A stretch of DNA of 64,000 bases. It comes from Mixta tenebrionis (GTDB lineage Bacteria; Pseudomonadota; Gammaproteobacteria; Enterobacterales; Enterobacteriaceae). Below are positions 57,088-64,000 of this stretch, piece after piece (the first letter of the stretch is position 1; each line of letters begins with the position of its first letter). The stretch lies in assembly GCF_006517625.1 (NCBI RefSeq), contig NZ_VHQI01000001.1, positions 192,180 through 256,179 of the forward strand. Reading direction: 5' to 3'. The position numbers and the translations under genes are program-made. The notes below the pieces were generated by a model, which did not search any database, was not told where the DNA came from, and worked only from the letters and a program-made list of their open reading frames with translations.

Positions 57088-58041
57088 ATGAACCCGCAGC
57101 CCCCCCGCACCATCCACCTGATAGCCCCGTCAGGCTACTGTCATAACCAGCCTGCCGCCGCGCTGGGCATCCAGCGCCTGCAGCAGGCCGGCCATCAGGT
57201 AAATAACCAGCACGCCGTCAGCCGCCGTTTCCAGCGCTTCGCCGGCAGCGACGCCGAGCGTTTGCAGGATATTAACGCGCTTGCCAGGCTCAGCCCGCTG
57301 CCGGATATTATTCTGGCGGTGCGCGGCGGTTACGGCGTCACGCGGCTGCTGGAGCAGGTTGATTACAACGGCCTTCGCCAGGCGCTGTCCGCACAGCCGG
57401 TCGCCCTGTGCGGCCACAGCGACCTGACCGCGTTACAGCTGGCGCTGCTGGCGAAGAGCGAGCTGATCACCTTCAGCGGGCCGATGCTGAGCGGAAATTT
57501 CGGCGCGCCTGAGCTTTCCGACTTTACCTGGCGTCATTTCTGGCAGGCAATAACCTCCCCGGTCTTTAAACTTGCATGGCAAACCGGTACGCCCGCGCTG
57601 CCGCTGCTGGAAGGCACCCTGTGGGGCGGTAATCTGGCGATGATCATGACGCTGGCAGGAACCCCGTGGCTGCCGCAGATAGCCGACGGCATCCTGGTTA
57701 TCGAGGATATTAATGAACATCCCTTCCGCGTGGAGCGGATGCTGTTGCAACTGCACCAGTGCGGCGTGCTGGCGCGGCAGCGGGCGATTATCGTCGGCAG
57801 CTTTAGCGGTTTTAACGCGACGGACTATGATAACGGCTTCAGCTTCGCTACCGTCTGGCAGCATATCCGCGAGGTGACCGGGCTGCCGATCGTTGACGGC
57901 CTGGATTTCGGGCATGAACAGAAAACGGTTACCCTGCCGCTTGGCGCGCGCGGCGCGTTAAGCGTGGCGCACGGCCAGGCCAGCCTGCGCATCAGCGGTC
58001 ATCCGGTTTTACGCCAGGGCGAAGCGCCGTCGACGATTTGA
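57088..58041 (+). CDS. ldcA: Muramoyltetrapeptide (L,D-) carboxypeptidase
   Basis: A 317-aa S66 serine peptidase of peptidoglycan recycling; it removes the terminal D-Ala from tetrapeptides in the cytoplasm. The catalytic Ser is in CGHSDLTALQLA, the Glu in EDINEHPFRVERMLLQL and the His in LDFGHEQKTVTLPLG. No signal peptide. It follows emtA divergently, as in E. coli. The ATG comes after TAAGGAGAACC. Confidence 0.95.
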   Translation: MNPQPPRTIHLIAPSGYCHNQPAAALGIQRLQQAGHQVNNQHAVSRRFQRFAGSDAERLQDINALARLSPLPDIILAVRGGYGVTRLLEQVDYNGLRQALSAQPVALCGHSDLTALQLALLAKSELITFSGPMLSGNFGAPELSDFTWRHFWQAITSPVFKLAWQTGTPALPLLEGTLWGGNLAMIMTLAGTPWLPQIADGILVIEDINEHPFRVERMLLQLHQCGVLARQRAIIVGSFSGFNATDYDNGFSFATVWQHIREVTGLPIVDGLDFGHEQKTVTLPLGARGALSVAHGQASLRISGHPVLRQGEAPSTI

Positions 58042-58080
58042 CTGCGCCCGCGCTCAGCGCGCTGGTTAACAGGGGATGAT

Positions 58081-58437
58081 ATGACTGAACTTGAACGTTT
58101 ATTCCAGCGGCTGGCCGCCTCCCCTTTTCGCCGCCGTTTTCGGCCTGGCGAGAAAGAACGCCGCTACTGTAACGAGAAGGGGCCGGAAACCATCGACCGC
58201 CACGCGGCGGATTTTATCGCCCAGCGTCTGGCCGATGCCGAGCCGCGCAACGATGGCAAACAAACGCCGATGCGCGGACACCCGGTTTTTATTGCGCAGC
58301 ACGCTACCGCAACCTGCTGTCGGGGATGCCTGGAAAAATGGCACCATATCGCCGCGCATCAACCGTTAAGCGCCGAACAGCAGCGCTATATCGTAGCGGT
58401 AATCCATGCCTGGCTGGTTAAAGAAATGAATCGCTAA
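58081..58437 (+). CDS. DUF4186 domain protein
   Basis: A 118-aa protein of the DUF4186 type: FRPGEKERRYCNEKG, HAADFIAQRLADAEP, GHPVFIAQHATATCCRGCLEKWH and a C-terminal helix. The CCRGC and histidine cluster could bind metal, typical of this family, whose function is unknown. ATG follows GGGGATGAT. Probably transcribed with ldcA, 40 nt upstream. Confidence 0.88.
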   Translation: MTELERLFQRLAASPFRRRFRPGEKERRYCNEKGPETIDRHAADFIAQRLADAEPRNDGKQTPMRGHPVFIAQHATATCCRGCLEKWHHIAAHQPLSAEQQRYIVAVIHAWLVKEMNR

Positions 58438-58494
58438 GCGCGGCGGAGCGCCTGTCAGCGCGGCTGTTTAGCGCCAGACAAAATTCGTGCCGGG

Positions 58495-58680
58495 TTATTC
58501 CTGCTGCGCAGCAACTTCCGCCGCCACCAGCATCAGCGCCAGCCCGGCATCTTCACCGGCATACTCGTCCATTACGCTTCTGATACGGTCAATACAGGCC
58601 TGTACCTGCGTTTTTTGCGGCTGCGGCAGATTATCAATAGCGTGACGAATTAGCATCAGGCTCGCTTCTTCTTCTTTCAT
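58495..58680 (-). CDS. Small helical protein of unknown function
   Basis: A 61-aa predicted helical protein (MKEEEASLMLIRHAIDNLPQ; DEYAGEDAGLALMLVAAEVAAQ). The ATG at 58680 follows AAGGAAAAAATTTA; the longer frame starting GTG/ATG at 58710 is unlikely. No signal or membrane helix, no named family. Confidence 0.65.
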   Translation of the reverse strand: MKEEEASLMLIRHAIDNLPQPQKTQVQACIDRIRSVMDEYAGEDAGLALMLVAAEVAAQQE

Positions 58681-58900
58681 TAAATTTTTTCCTTTAGTGA
58701 CAGCGCGCACATTTTGCCAAAGTTATCTCGTCAAACCAAGTTAAGTCACTTTTTTTCACTGGCGCGGAAAAGCGCGCAGCGCGGCGCCCCGCCATTTTTT
58801 TGCCGTAGTGCTATGCTGATCAAAGCGTACCGCGCTGCGGCGCGTTGCTGGCTGTCCGCTCTGCGGCAGGAAAAGTAATAAAGATAAAAAGGCGATGAAT

Positions 58901-59245
58901 ATGCTGCGTGTTATGGTGCTCACTCTCCCCCTACTGCTTGCCGCCTGCTCATCCGGTCCGCCGGGCATCGAGTGCCCGGGGAAAGTCGCCTCCCTGTATG
59001 GTGGAGAAATCGCTACCACTCACGGCACCATTTTTGATCTGGTTAATTCATTTAGCGTGGCTAACGAAAAAGTGAAGGTAGAAAGCGGTCCGCTGTATTC
59101 CAGCGATCGTAGCCGTTATATTCCGGCAGCGGTGACGAAAGAGGGCTATCTGGCGCAGCGTATCTCCGCCCGGCAGTTCCGGCTCATCGATCCGCAGCAG
59201 GATAAAATGATTACCTATACCTGTGGGGAATCGTCCGCCAGGTAA
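58901..59245 (+). CDS. Small lipoprotein of unknown function
   Basis: A 114-aa protein with a lipoprotein signal (VMVLTLPLLLAACSSG; lipobox LAAC, Ser at +2 for outer membrane). Mature part has two further cysteines (GIECPGK and YTCGESS). The second ATG (58901) fits the AAAAAGG ribosome site better than 58895. The last 31 bases overlap the opposite-strand copper-storage gene. No named family recognised. Confidence 0.75.
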   Translation: MLRVMVLTLPLLLAACSSGPPGIECPGKVASLYGGEIATTHGTIFDLVNSFSVANEKVKVESGPLYSSDRSRYIPAAVTKEGYLAQRISARQFRLIDPQQDKMITYTCGESSAR

Positions 59246-59577
59246 GCCGCCTGAGCTGCCGCCGCCTCGAACGCCGCGGCGCTTTGACGACAGATTTGCG
59301 CACAGTAGGAGCAGGAAAGCAGCGAATACTTTTCGCATTCTACCGCGCAGGCGCGGCAGGCGGCGGCGCAGATCGGATAGAGCGCTACGGCGGCTTTGCT
59401 GTCCTCGCTCACGCACTGGGCCGTCAGACGACAGAGCGCCGCGCACTGCGCCGCCAGGCGCAGACAGTCATACATGCTCTCCTGCTCGGACGACAGCTGC
59501 GCGGCGCTAATGCAGCGCTCACAGGCAATGGCGCACCGGTAGCAATGGTTAATACTGCTTTCAATGTGATCAATCAT
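59215..59577 (-). CDS. Cysteine-rich four-helix copper-storage-type protein (Csp/DUF326)
   Basis: A 120-aa protein with 15 cysteines in CxxxC-spaced helices (NHCYRCAIACERC; YDCLRLAAQCAALCRL; CAAACRACAVECEKY; CSYCAQICRQS). This is the pattern of Csp four-helix bundles, whose inward thiols bind many Cu(I) ions. No signal peptide, so it would be a cytosolic Csp3-type store. Also related to the DUF326 ferredoxin-like group. The ATG follows AAGGAAAATCAA. Metal is inferred. Confidence 0.87.
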   Translation of the reverse strand: MIDHIESSINHCYRCAIACERCISAAQLSSEQESMYDCLRLAAQCAALCRLTAQCVSEDSKAAVALYPICAAACRACAVECEKYSLLSCSYCAQICRQSAAAFEAAAAQAAYLADDSPQV

Positions 59578-59773
59578 TTGATTTTCCTTATGTTTATCTA
59601 TAACGCATACAAAAAAACAGCAATGGTCATAGGATAAACATCCGAAGAACGCGACCGCGTTCTCCCGACATTACCTTGTCTTTTGGGCACAATTCTTTCT
59701 GTAGCACATTTTCATTAGGTATTTGCCATCAGATATCGCAGGATAAACAGTCTTTCGGTTACAGGACGCTTAT

Positions 59774-60328
59774 ATGGATCAGGATAAACGCAACGATCGC
59801 TTCGTAATTTTTCCCTACCCGCGTGAGAATTATGATGACGGCAGCGTCAACTATGGCGGCATCGATCTGCTGCGTGAAACCGAGCGCATCGATGAAATTG
59901 AGGAAGCAAAACGTTCGCCTAATCTGCGACGGCTGCTGGAAGAGGTGAATTTACAGGATGGGCTGTTTATGACGCTTGGCTGCGACTACCGCCAGCTGGA
60001 AGGCGGCATCAGCGGCTATGTTGATTTCGCCTTCCGTCCCGGCCTGCCGGTATCGCTTACCGAGGATGCGAGCGTGCTGGATGACTACTTTTGGGCATAC
60101 CTGGCGAAACAGGAGATCGTTCATCATATCAGCGATGGCGCCATGGTAAACTATGCCCGTTCGGCGCTGGAGTGGAGCTGGTCGCCGCTGGAAATCGCCG
60201 GCACGAGCAGCAAAAAGGTTACGCTGGCTTTTTGCTGCCAGCGCGTGGAGGATGGCGAATGGTGCCTCGACCACCTGCGGCATTTCCTGGTAACGGAATT
60301 TCCCGATTTACCCGCGCGGCAACGCTGA
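59774..60328 (+). CDS. Unrecognised 184-aa soluble protein
   Basis: An acidic cytoplasmic protein starting MDQDKRNDRFVIFPYPREN; the middle (SGYVDFAFRPGLPVSLTEDASV) and C-terminal parts (LEWSWSPLEIAGTSS; LAFCCQRVEDGEWCLDHL) look like a compact alpha/beta fold. ATG preceded by AGGACGC. No signal, membrane helix or motif that I can place in a family. Convergent with a YmgB-like gene, stops about ten bases apart. Confidence 0.75.
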   Translation: MDQDKRNDRFVIFPYPRENYDDGSVNYGGIDLLRETERIDEIEEAKRSPNLRRLLEEVNLQDGLFMTLGCDYRQLEGGISGYVDFAFRPGLPVSLTEDASVLDDYFWAYLAKQEIVHHISDGAMVNYARSALEWSWSPLEIAGTSSKKVTLAFCCQRVEDGEWCLDHLRHFLVTEFPDLPARQR

Positions 60329-60337
60329 GCGGAGCGT

Positions 60338-60547
60338 TCAGATTTTAATCAGCCTGATGGCATGCTCCAGCACCTTCTGCTCGTCACGATCGCTGTCCTG
60401 ACGGCGCAGGCGCGTTTGCCACAGCAGGCTGGCAAGCGTGCTGCGCTCGGTATCAAATCCGCTTTCCGCCAGCACGATTACCGCATCGCCAATCACCCGA
60501 CAAACCTCATCATAATATTCTTCGCTCAGTGCGTCTCTTTTCATCAT
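60338..60547 (-). CDS. YmgB/AriR-like small helical regulator
   Basis: A 69-aa protein, MMKRDALSEEYYDEVCRVIGDAVI, LAESGFDTERSTLASLLWQ, then a final helix. Spacing of the two helices and the G-x-AVxxLxxSG pattern resemble YmgB/AriR, acid-resistance and biofilm proteins related to Hha. Similarity is distant, so the name is tentative. The first ATG (60547) follows GGGGAGGAG. Confidence 0.65.
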   Translation of the reverse strand: MMKRDALSEEYYDEVCRVIGDAVIVLAESGFDTERSTLASLLWQTRLRRQDSDRDEQKVLEHAIRLIKI

Positions 60548-60784
60548 CGTCTCCTCCCCTTTAAACCTGGCACAGCTGCGGCAGAATGAGAAATCAGGCG
60601 GCAAGGAAAATTAACCCTGCCGGGATGCATTGGTCAGGCTGGATCGCTGGTTAATCTGCGGTCTGCAAGCGGCAACATCGTACATAAAGCTGGATTCCCT
60701 CGCGCTGGCTTCTCCTTATTTGCGCTTCTGTGCTATAGCTTTTACATCGCTATCCTGTGACAGGTAAGGAAAAAGGAGAATAAA

Positions 60785-60961
60785 TTGAAGGCTTTTTACT
60801 TTATCGCACTGATTGCCGCCGCGCTTTATCTGTTTATTAATTTGCCAAAAGAGAAAAACAAGCGCGACCCGGCCGCCTGGTGGGGCTGCTGGGCGTATCT
60901 GGCGGCCTCCGTTATCTACTGGAGCTTTTTCAGCCTGCGCCACCATTTTCACCTGTTCTGA
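60785..60961 (+). CDS. 58-aa membrane protein with TTG start
   Basis: The frame starts at TTG after AAGGAGAATAAA. It has helix one (FYFIALIAAALYLFINL), a charged turn (PKEKNKRDPAAWW) and helix two (GCWAYLAASVIYWSFFSL), ending RHHFHLF. Strong ribosome site, clean two-helix topology and host-like codons argue it is a real gene despite the rare start. No family recognised. Confidence 0.7.
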   Translation: MKAFYFIALIAAALYLFINLPKEKNKRDPAAWWGCWAYLAASVIYWSFFSLRHHFHLF

Positions 60962-61044
60962 ATTTGCTCCGCGCGGCGGTGCAATAGCGGGTGCCTCACC
61001 CTTCCCAGACTGCATAAATACCGTGGTTCACTACCGGAGGTCCT

Positions 61045-61584
61045 GTGAGTAAGAAAGCTCAAGCGACTGGCGCCCATAAGGCGCATGAGATCATGCTGCG
61101 CCGCTGGATTACCGTTGGTCAGCCTGCCGACCGGCTCTATAAGCTATGGTGCGATCCCGCCACGCTGCCGCAAATCATGCATCATTTTGCGGAAGTTAGC
61201 GTTATCAATGATACCGATGCCGAATGGCGCCTACCGGGGCCGCTGAAGAAAAGCTATCGCTGGCGCAGCCGCATCGTCGATCGCCAGCCCGGCGTGGTTA
61301 TCGCCTGGGAATCGCTGGAAGGCGCCGACGTGCCTAACGAAGGCATGCTGCAGTTTCGCCCGGCGCCGGGCGAATGGGGTACGGAACTGACGCTGACGCT
61401 GCGCTTTAACCCGCCGGGCGGCGCGCTGGGACAGAAGGTCACCGCCTTTCTCGATCTTTTTCCACAGGAGCAGCTCAGCAAAGCGCTACACCGTTTTAAA
61501 AGCCTGGCCGAAACCGGCGAAATCCCCCTTCTCGATGGGCAGCCCGCCGGACGTCACAAAAACCGACAAGATGAGGAGGCGTGA
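61045..61584 (+). CDS. SRPBCC/polyketide cyclase-like protein
   Basis: A 179-aa START/SRPBCC-fold protein (cyclase/dehydrase type): RWITVGQPADRLYKLWCDPATLPQIM at the start, WRSRIVDRQPGVVIAWESLEGA, then a helix at the C-terminus (LSKALHRFKSLAETGEIP). Such proteins bind hydrophobic ligands. Start GTG at 61045 after GGAGGTCCT. The stop overlaps the start of the alcohol dehydrogenase gene (TGATG), making a two-gene unit. Confidence 0.85.
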   Translation: MSKKAQATGAHKAHEIMLRRWITVGQPADRLYKLWCDPATLPQIMHHFAEVSVINDTDAEWRLPGPLKKSYRWRSRIVDRQPGVVIAWESLEGADVPNEGMLQFRPAPGEWGTELTLTLRFNPPGGALGQKVTAFLDLFPQEQLSKALHRFKSLAETGEIPLLDGQPAGRHKNRQDEEA

Positions 61585-62750
61585 TGCGCGCTCTTTGCTG
61601 GAATGGCGTAAACGATCTGCGGGTAGAAACCGTAGCGGATCCGGCGCTGCTGAATCCGCACGATGCGATTATTAAAGTGAGCTTAACCACCACCTGCGGT
61701 TCAGATCTGCACGTTATCGACGGGCTGATTCCCACTATGCGCGAAGGCGATATACTCGGCCACGAGTTTATGGGAGAAGTGGTGGAAACCGGCAGCGCGG
61801 TAAAAAATATCAGGCGTGGCGATCGGGTAGTCGTCCCCTCCTTTATCTCCTGCGGGTCCTGCTGGTACTGCCAGCACGAGCTGCCCTCCTGCTGCGATAA
61901 CACCAACCCGCACTGGGAACTGGGCGAACCGGTATTAGGCCATGCGACGGCGGGAATCTACGCCTACAGCCACGCTTTCGGCGGCTACGCCGGTTCCCAC
62001 GCTGAGTATGTGCGCGTTCCTTTCGCCGATAATGACTGTTTCGTGGTGCCGGATAACGTCAGCGATCGGCAGGCGCTGTTCCTCTCCGATGCGGCGCCTA
62101 CCGGTTATATGGGCGCGGACTTCTGTAATATCCATCCCGGCGACACCGTCGCGGTCTGGGGCTGCGGCGGCGTCGGCCTGATGGCGATGCAGAGCGCCTG
62201 GCTGATGGGCGCGCATCAGGTGATCGCTATCGATCGCTATCCGGAGCGGCTGGCGATGGCGCGCGACTATGCGGGCGCGATTGCGCTGGATTACAGCAAG
62301 GCGGACATCCATGAGGCGCTGCTGGAGCTGACCGGCGGACGCGGCCCCGACAGCTGTATTGACGCGGTTGGCATGGAGGCGCGCGGCGAGGGATTAAGCC
62401 AGGTTTACGATCGCACCAAACAGCTGCTGCATCTGGAAACGGATATCGGCGCGGCGCTGCGTCAGGCGCTCTACTCCTGTCGCAAAGGCGGCAATATTTC
62501 GATTCTGGGCGTTTACGGCGTGATGGATAAATTCCCGCTGGGGCTGATGATTAACAAAAGTCTGACCATACGCACCGCCCAGCAGCATGGACAGCGCTAC
62601 ATGCATCGCCTGCTCGATCATGTCGCTAAAGGCGAACTGAACCCCGCCTTTCTGGCTACGCATCACTTCACGCTGGAAGAGGCGCCCAAAGGCTACGAGA
62701 TGTTTAAGCGTAAAGAAGATGGCTGCGTACGGGCGGTATTTGCCCCCTGA
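61584..62750 (+). CDS. Zinc-dependent alcohol dehydrogenase family protein
   Basis: A 388-aa MDR-family dehydrogenase. Catalytic-zinc ligands are visible in TTCGSDLH and GHEFMGEVVE; the structural zinc cysteines in SCGSCWYCQHELPSCCDN; NAD-binding VAVWGCGGVGLMAMQ; DRYPERLAMARDYGA-like segment. The sequence resembles the glutathione-independent formaldehyde dehydrogenase branch. Substrate not assigned. Coupled to the SRPBCC gene by a one-base TGATG overlap. Confidence 0.9.
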   Translation: MRALCWNGVNDLRVETVADPALLNPHDAIIKVSLTTTCGSDLHVIDGLIPTMREGDILGHEFMGEVVETGSAVKNIRRGDRVVVPSFISCGSCWYCQHELPSCCDNTNPHWELGEPVLGHATAGIYAYSHAFGGYAGSHAEYVRVPFADNDCFVVPDNVSDRQALFLSDAAPTGYMGADFCNIHPGDTVAVWGCGGVGLMAMQSAWLMGAHQVIAIDRYPERLAMARDYAGAIALDYSKADIHEALLELTGGRGPDSCIDAVGMEARGEGLSQVYDRTKQLLHLETDIGAALRQALYSCRKGGNISILGVYGVMDKFPLGLMINKSLTIRTAQQHGQRYMHRLLDHVAKGELNPAFLATHHFTLEEAPKGYEMFKRKEDGCVRAVFAP

Positions 62751-62764
62751 CCAGCGGGCAATGA

Positions 62765-62791
62765 CAAAAAAATGGGGACGCCGTCGTCCCC
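62765..62791 (-). terminator. Terminator of the 62.8-kb minus-strand gene
   Basis: GGGGACG / CGTCCCC stem; on the minus strand followed by ATTTTTTTG. It also lies just after the alcohol dehydrogenase stop. Confidence 0.82.
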
Positions 62792-62837
62792 GTTAGCTAC
62801 TGCGCGCCGCCGGCGCAGCGGGCTTACTGTATTACGC

Positions 62838-63086
62838 TTACAGACTAACCATCAGCTTATCCATCACTACTCTGCCATGACTATCCCGCTGCGTAATGCG
62901 ATAGTTCGCCGGCCACGAGCGGCGGCTGCAAAATTTATCAAACAGCGTAACCTGCCCCTTTAGCGTACCGTCCGGCCCCTTGATCGCCCATGTAGTAATT
63001 TCTTCCTGGCCACGATTTTTCAGCTGGATCTCTTCCACCGGCTCCAGCGTGTCATTTTCATGAATATGCAAATGATCTATTAACAT
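62838..63086 (-). CDS. Small protein of unknown function
   Basis: An 82-aa beta-rich-looking protein: MLIDHLHIHENDTLEPVEE, then QEEITTWAIKGPDGTLKGQVTLFDKF and YRITQRDSHGRVVMDKL. ATG at 63086 follows GGAGGG at 8-9 nt; the longer frame to 63110 is not needed. No signal or membrane helix and no family recognised. Confidence 0.7.
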   Translation of the reverse strand: MLIDHLHIHENDTLEPVEEIQLKNRGQEEITTWAIKGPDGTLKGQVTLFDKFCSRRSWPANYRITQRDSHGRVVMDKLMVSL

Positions 63087-63186
63087 TTTAACAACCCTCC
63101 GTTTACGCACTTAACTATACGCTTTTTATTTATGCTAACAATCGAATCTCTTTATCGAATTAACCCTGCTACAAGCGTGGTTAAGG

Positions 63187-63357
63187 GGCGACGGCAGCAG
63201 AAGTAGGTAAGACAAGGGGGCAAAATGGTGCGACGGCAGCGAGGCGAGTACAGCGACGGCAGCAGGATTCCTGAAGCGACGACCGCGGGGCAAGTAAGGC
63301 TGCGACAGCAGGGTTTCTGGAGCGATCGCAGCAGGGCAGATAAGGCTGCGGCTGCGG
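63187..63357. repeat. Degenerate GCGACGGCAGCAGG repeat region
   Basis: GCGACGGCAGCAG-like blocks recur. Two longer units are clearest: 63253-63301 (49 bp) and 63302-63347 (46 bp), both with GCAGGNTTYCTGRAGCGA and GGGCARRTAAGGCTGCG. Shorter related pieces lie upstream from 63187. It fills the gap between the small gene and kbp. Frames through it are not convincing genes. Confidence 0.7.
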
Positions 63358-63418
63358 AAAAATGTGGGTTTGCAATGCAAAGACGCTGGTAGAGCGTTGC
63401 ACAAAGCGTCAGGGATAG

Positions 63419-63441
63419 AAAAAGCCCGCCGGACGGCGGGC
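63419..63441 (-). terminator. Rho-independent terminator of kbp
   Basis: On the minus strand GCCCGCC-GTCC-GGCGGGC-like stem followed by TTTTT, ten bases after the kbp stop. Confidence 0.88.
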
Positions 63442-63450
63442 CTGAAACAT

Positions 63451-63891
63451 TTATTTCGGAATACGCAGCGTCTGTCCCGGATAGATCTTATCGGGGCTGC
63501 TTAACATCGGCTTATTCGCTTCAAAGATTTTATTGTAATCGTTGGCATTGCCATACATCTCTTTGGCAATGGCGCTCAGCGTATCGCCCTTCTTCACGGT
63601 GTAAAAACGGCTCTCTTCAGTAGGCTGCGCCACGGCAACCTTATCGTCGACGTCGCTGATACCGGCCACGTTGCCTACCGCTACCAGAATCTTCTCTTTG
63701 GCTTCCTGGCTGAGGCCCTCGCCGGTCACCGTCGCCTTGCCGTCTTTAACTTCAACCTGCACTTTATCCGCATCCGGAACGCCGGTTTTCTGTAAATGCT
63801 CCTTGATTTTAGCGTCCTGCTGTTCCGTGTTATGCGTTACCGCATCCCACAGTTTCTCTCCTGCATCTTTCACAAAGCTAAACAGACCCAT
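63451..63891 (-). CDS. kbp: Potassium-binding protein Kbp (BON-LysM)
   Basis: A 146-aa cytoplasmic protein, [19 protein letters not shown] start, an N-terminal BON domain ([32 protein letters not shown]) and a C-terminal LysM domain ([49 protein letters not shown]). Near-identical to E. coli YgaU/Kbp, a K+ sensor induced in stationary phase. A sigma-S-like -10 lies upstream and AGGAGGATGAT before the ATG. Confidence 0.96.
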   Translation of the reverse strand: MGLFSFVKDAGEKLWDAVTHNTEQQDAKIKEHLQKTGVPDADKVQVEVKDGKATVTGEGLSQEAKEKILVAVGNVAGISDVDDKVAVAQPTEESRFYTVKKGDTLSAIAKEMYGNANDYNKIFEANKPMLSSPDKIYPGQTLRIPK

Positions 63892-63936
63892 GTATCATCC
63901 TCCATTTATTGACGATAAAAAAACCTAATGTCCTTA

Positions 63937-63946
63937 TAAGCGTAGC
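63937..63946 (-). promoter_or_regulatory. Possible sigma-S -10 element of kbp
   Basis: Minus-strand GCTACGCTTA fits the RpoS -10 pattern KCTAYRCTTAA, about 45 bp upstream of the ATG. ygaU is RpoS-dependent in E. coli. Activity is inferred. Confidence 0.5.
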
Positions 63947-64000
63947 AGAGAGGATATTATTCAGCCTCAGCCATAAAGTCGAGCCATTGTTGCTTTAAAC

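Noticed and set aside
63187-63357. CRISPR array or insertion-sequence ends
   Set aside because: Units are degenerate with irregular spacing, no uniform repeat/spacer pattern, no cas genes and no transposase frame.
63135-63404. Minus-strand frames of 73-90 codons through the repeat region
   Set aside because: They translate the repeat itself into Pro/Arg/Ser-rich sequence, with no ribosome site.

Overview
The window is a chromosomal segment of a GC-rich enterobacterium. Several gene blocks follow the Escherichia coli order: hemA-prfA-prmC-sirB2-sirB1-kdsA opposite chaA, lolB-ispE-prs, ychH/pth-ychF, ghrA-ycdX-ycdY beside serX, and treA-ymgE-ycgR-emtA-ldcA. The cioAB oxidase, the gene content and the accessory load suggest Erwiniaceae (Pantoea/Mixta/Erwinia). 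This placement is an inference from gene order and protein similarity. A sigma-28 type promoter ahead of ycgR suggests a flagellated organism.

Layout. 1-5.2 kb: end of the arginine succinyltransferase operon (astC, partial astA) with a sigma-54-like promoter, then a cytochrome bd oxidase of the short-Q-loop (Cio) type with its small DUF2474 subunit. 5.2-6.7 kb: ychO. 7.3-16.3 kb: a compact cassette of type VI secretion relatives (SH3-like lipoprotein, TssL, a short TssM, TagF, FHA protein, PP2C phosphatase, an unknown periplasmic protein, a transmembrane kinase). It has no sheath, tube, baseplate, ClpV, Hcp, VgrG or TssJ. It ends in a 40-bp tandem repeat and lies between ychO and chaC. 16.5-30.1 kb: conserved housekeeping genes (chaCBA, kdsA-hemA operon, lolB-ispE-prs, ychH, pth, ychF).

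30.1-34.8 kb is an AT-rich accessory stretch. It holds an unrecognised 238-aa gene that overlaps a 58-aa two-helix membrane protein gene, a small secreted cysteine protein and an Ail/Lom-type outer membrane protein. 34.9-43.9 kb is metabolic: an orphan XdhC/MocA pair, an aldehyde dehydrogenase, a class I glutamine amidotransferase, an EamA exporter, a CoA-transferase with unusual domain order, and ycdY-ycdX-ghrA. A divergent POT-like transporter follows, then tRNA-Ser(GGA) with a 168-bp tandem array that repeats the tRNA 3' end and terminator, like the rtT repeats behind E. coli tyrT.

46-64 kb carries an R2K-like ATP-grasp gene, treA, a Fur-box siderophore receptor, divergent qorB/ytfH, a DUF883-ymgE pair, ycgR, a MscS-family channel, emtA and ldcA. 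After these come many small proteins (DUF4186, lipoprotein, cysteine-rich copper-storage type protein, a YmgB-like protein, a TTG-start membrane peptide), an SRPBCC-alcohol dehydrogenase pair and kbp. Several here look like stationary-phase or envelope-stress genes.

The two strongest candidates for something under-described are the signalling-only T6SS-like cassette (7.3-16.3 kb) and the serX repeat array with its hairpins and repetitive arginine-rich reading frame (45.7-46.1 kb). The AT-rich coupled gene pair at 31.0-31.9 kb comes next.
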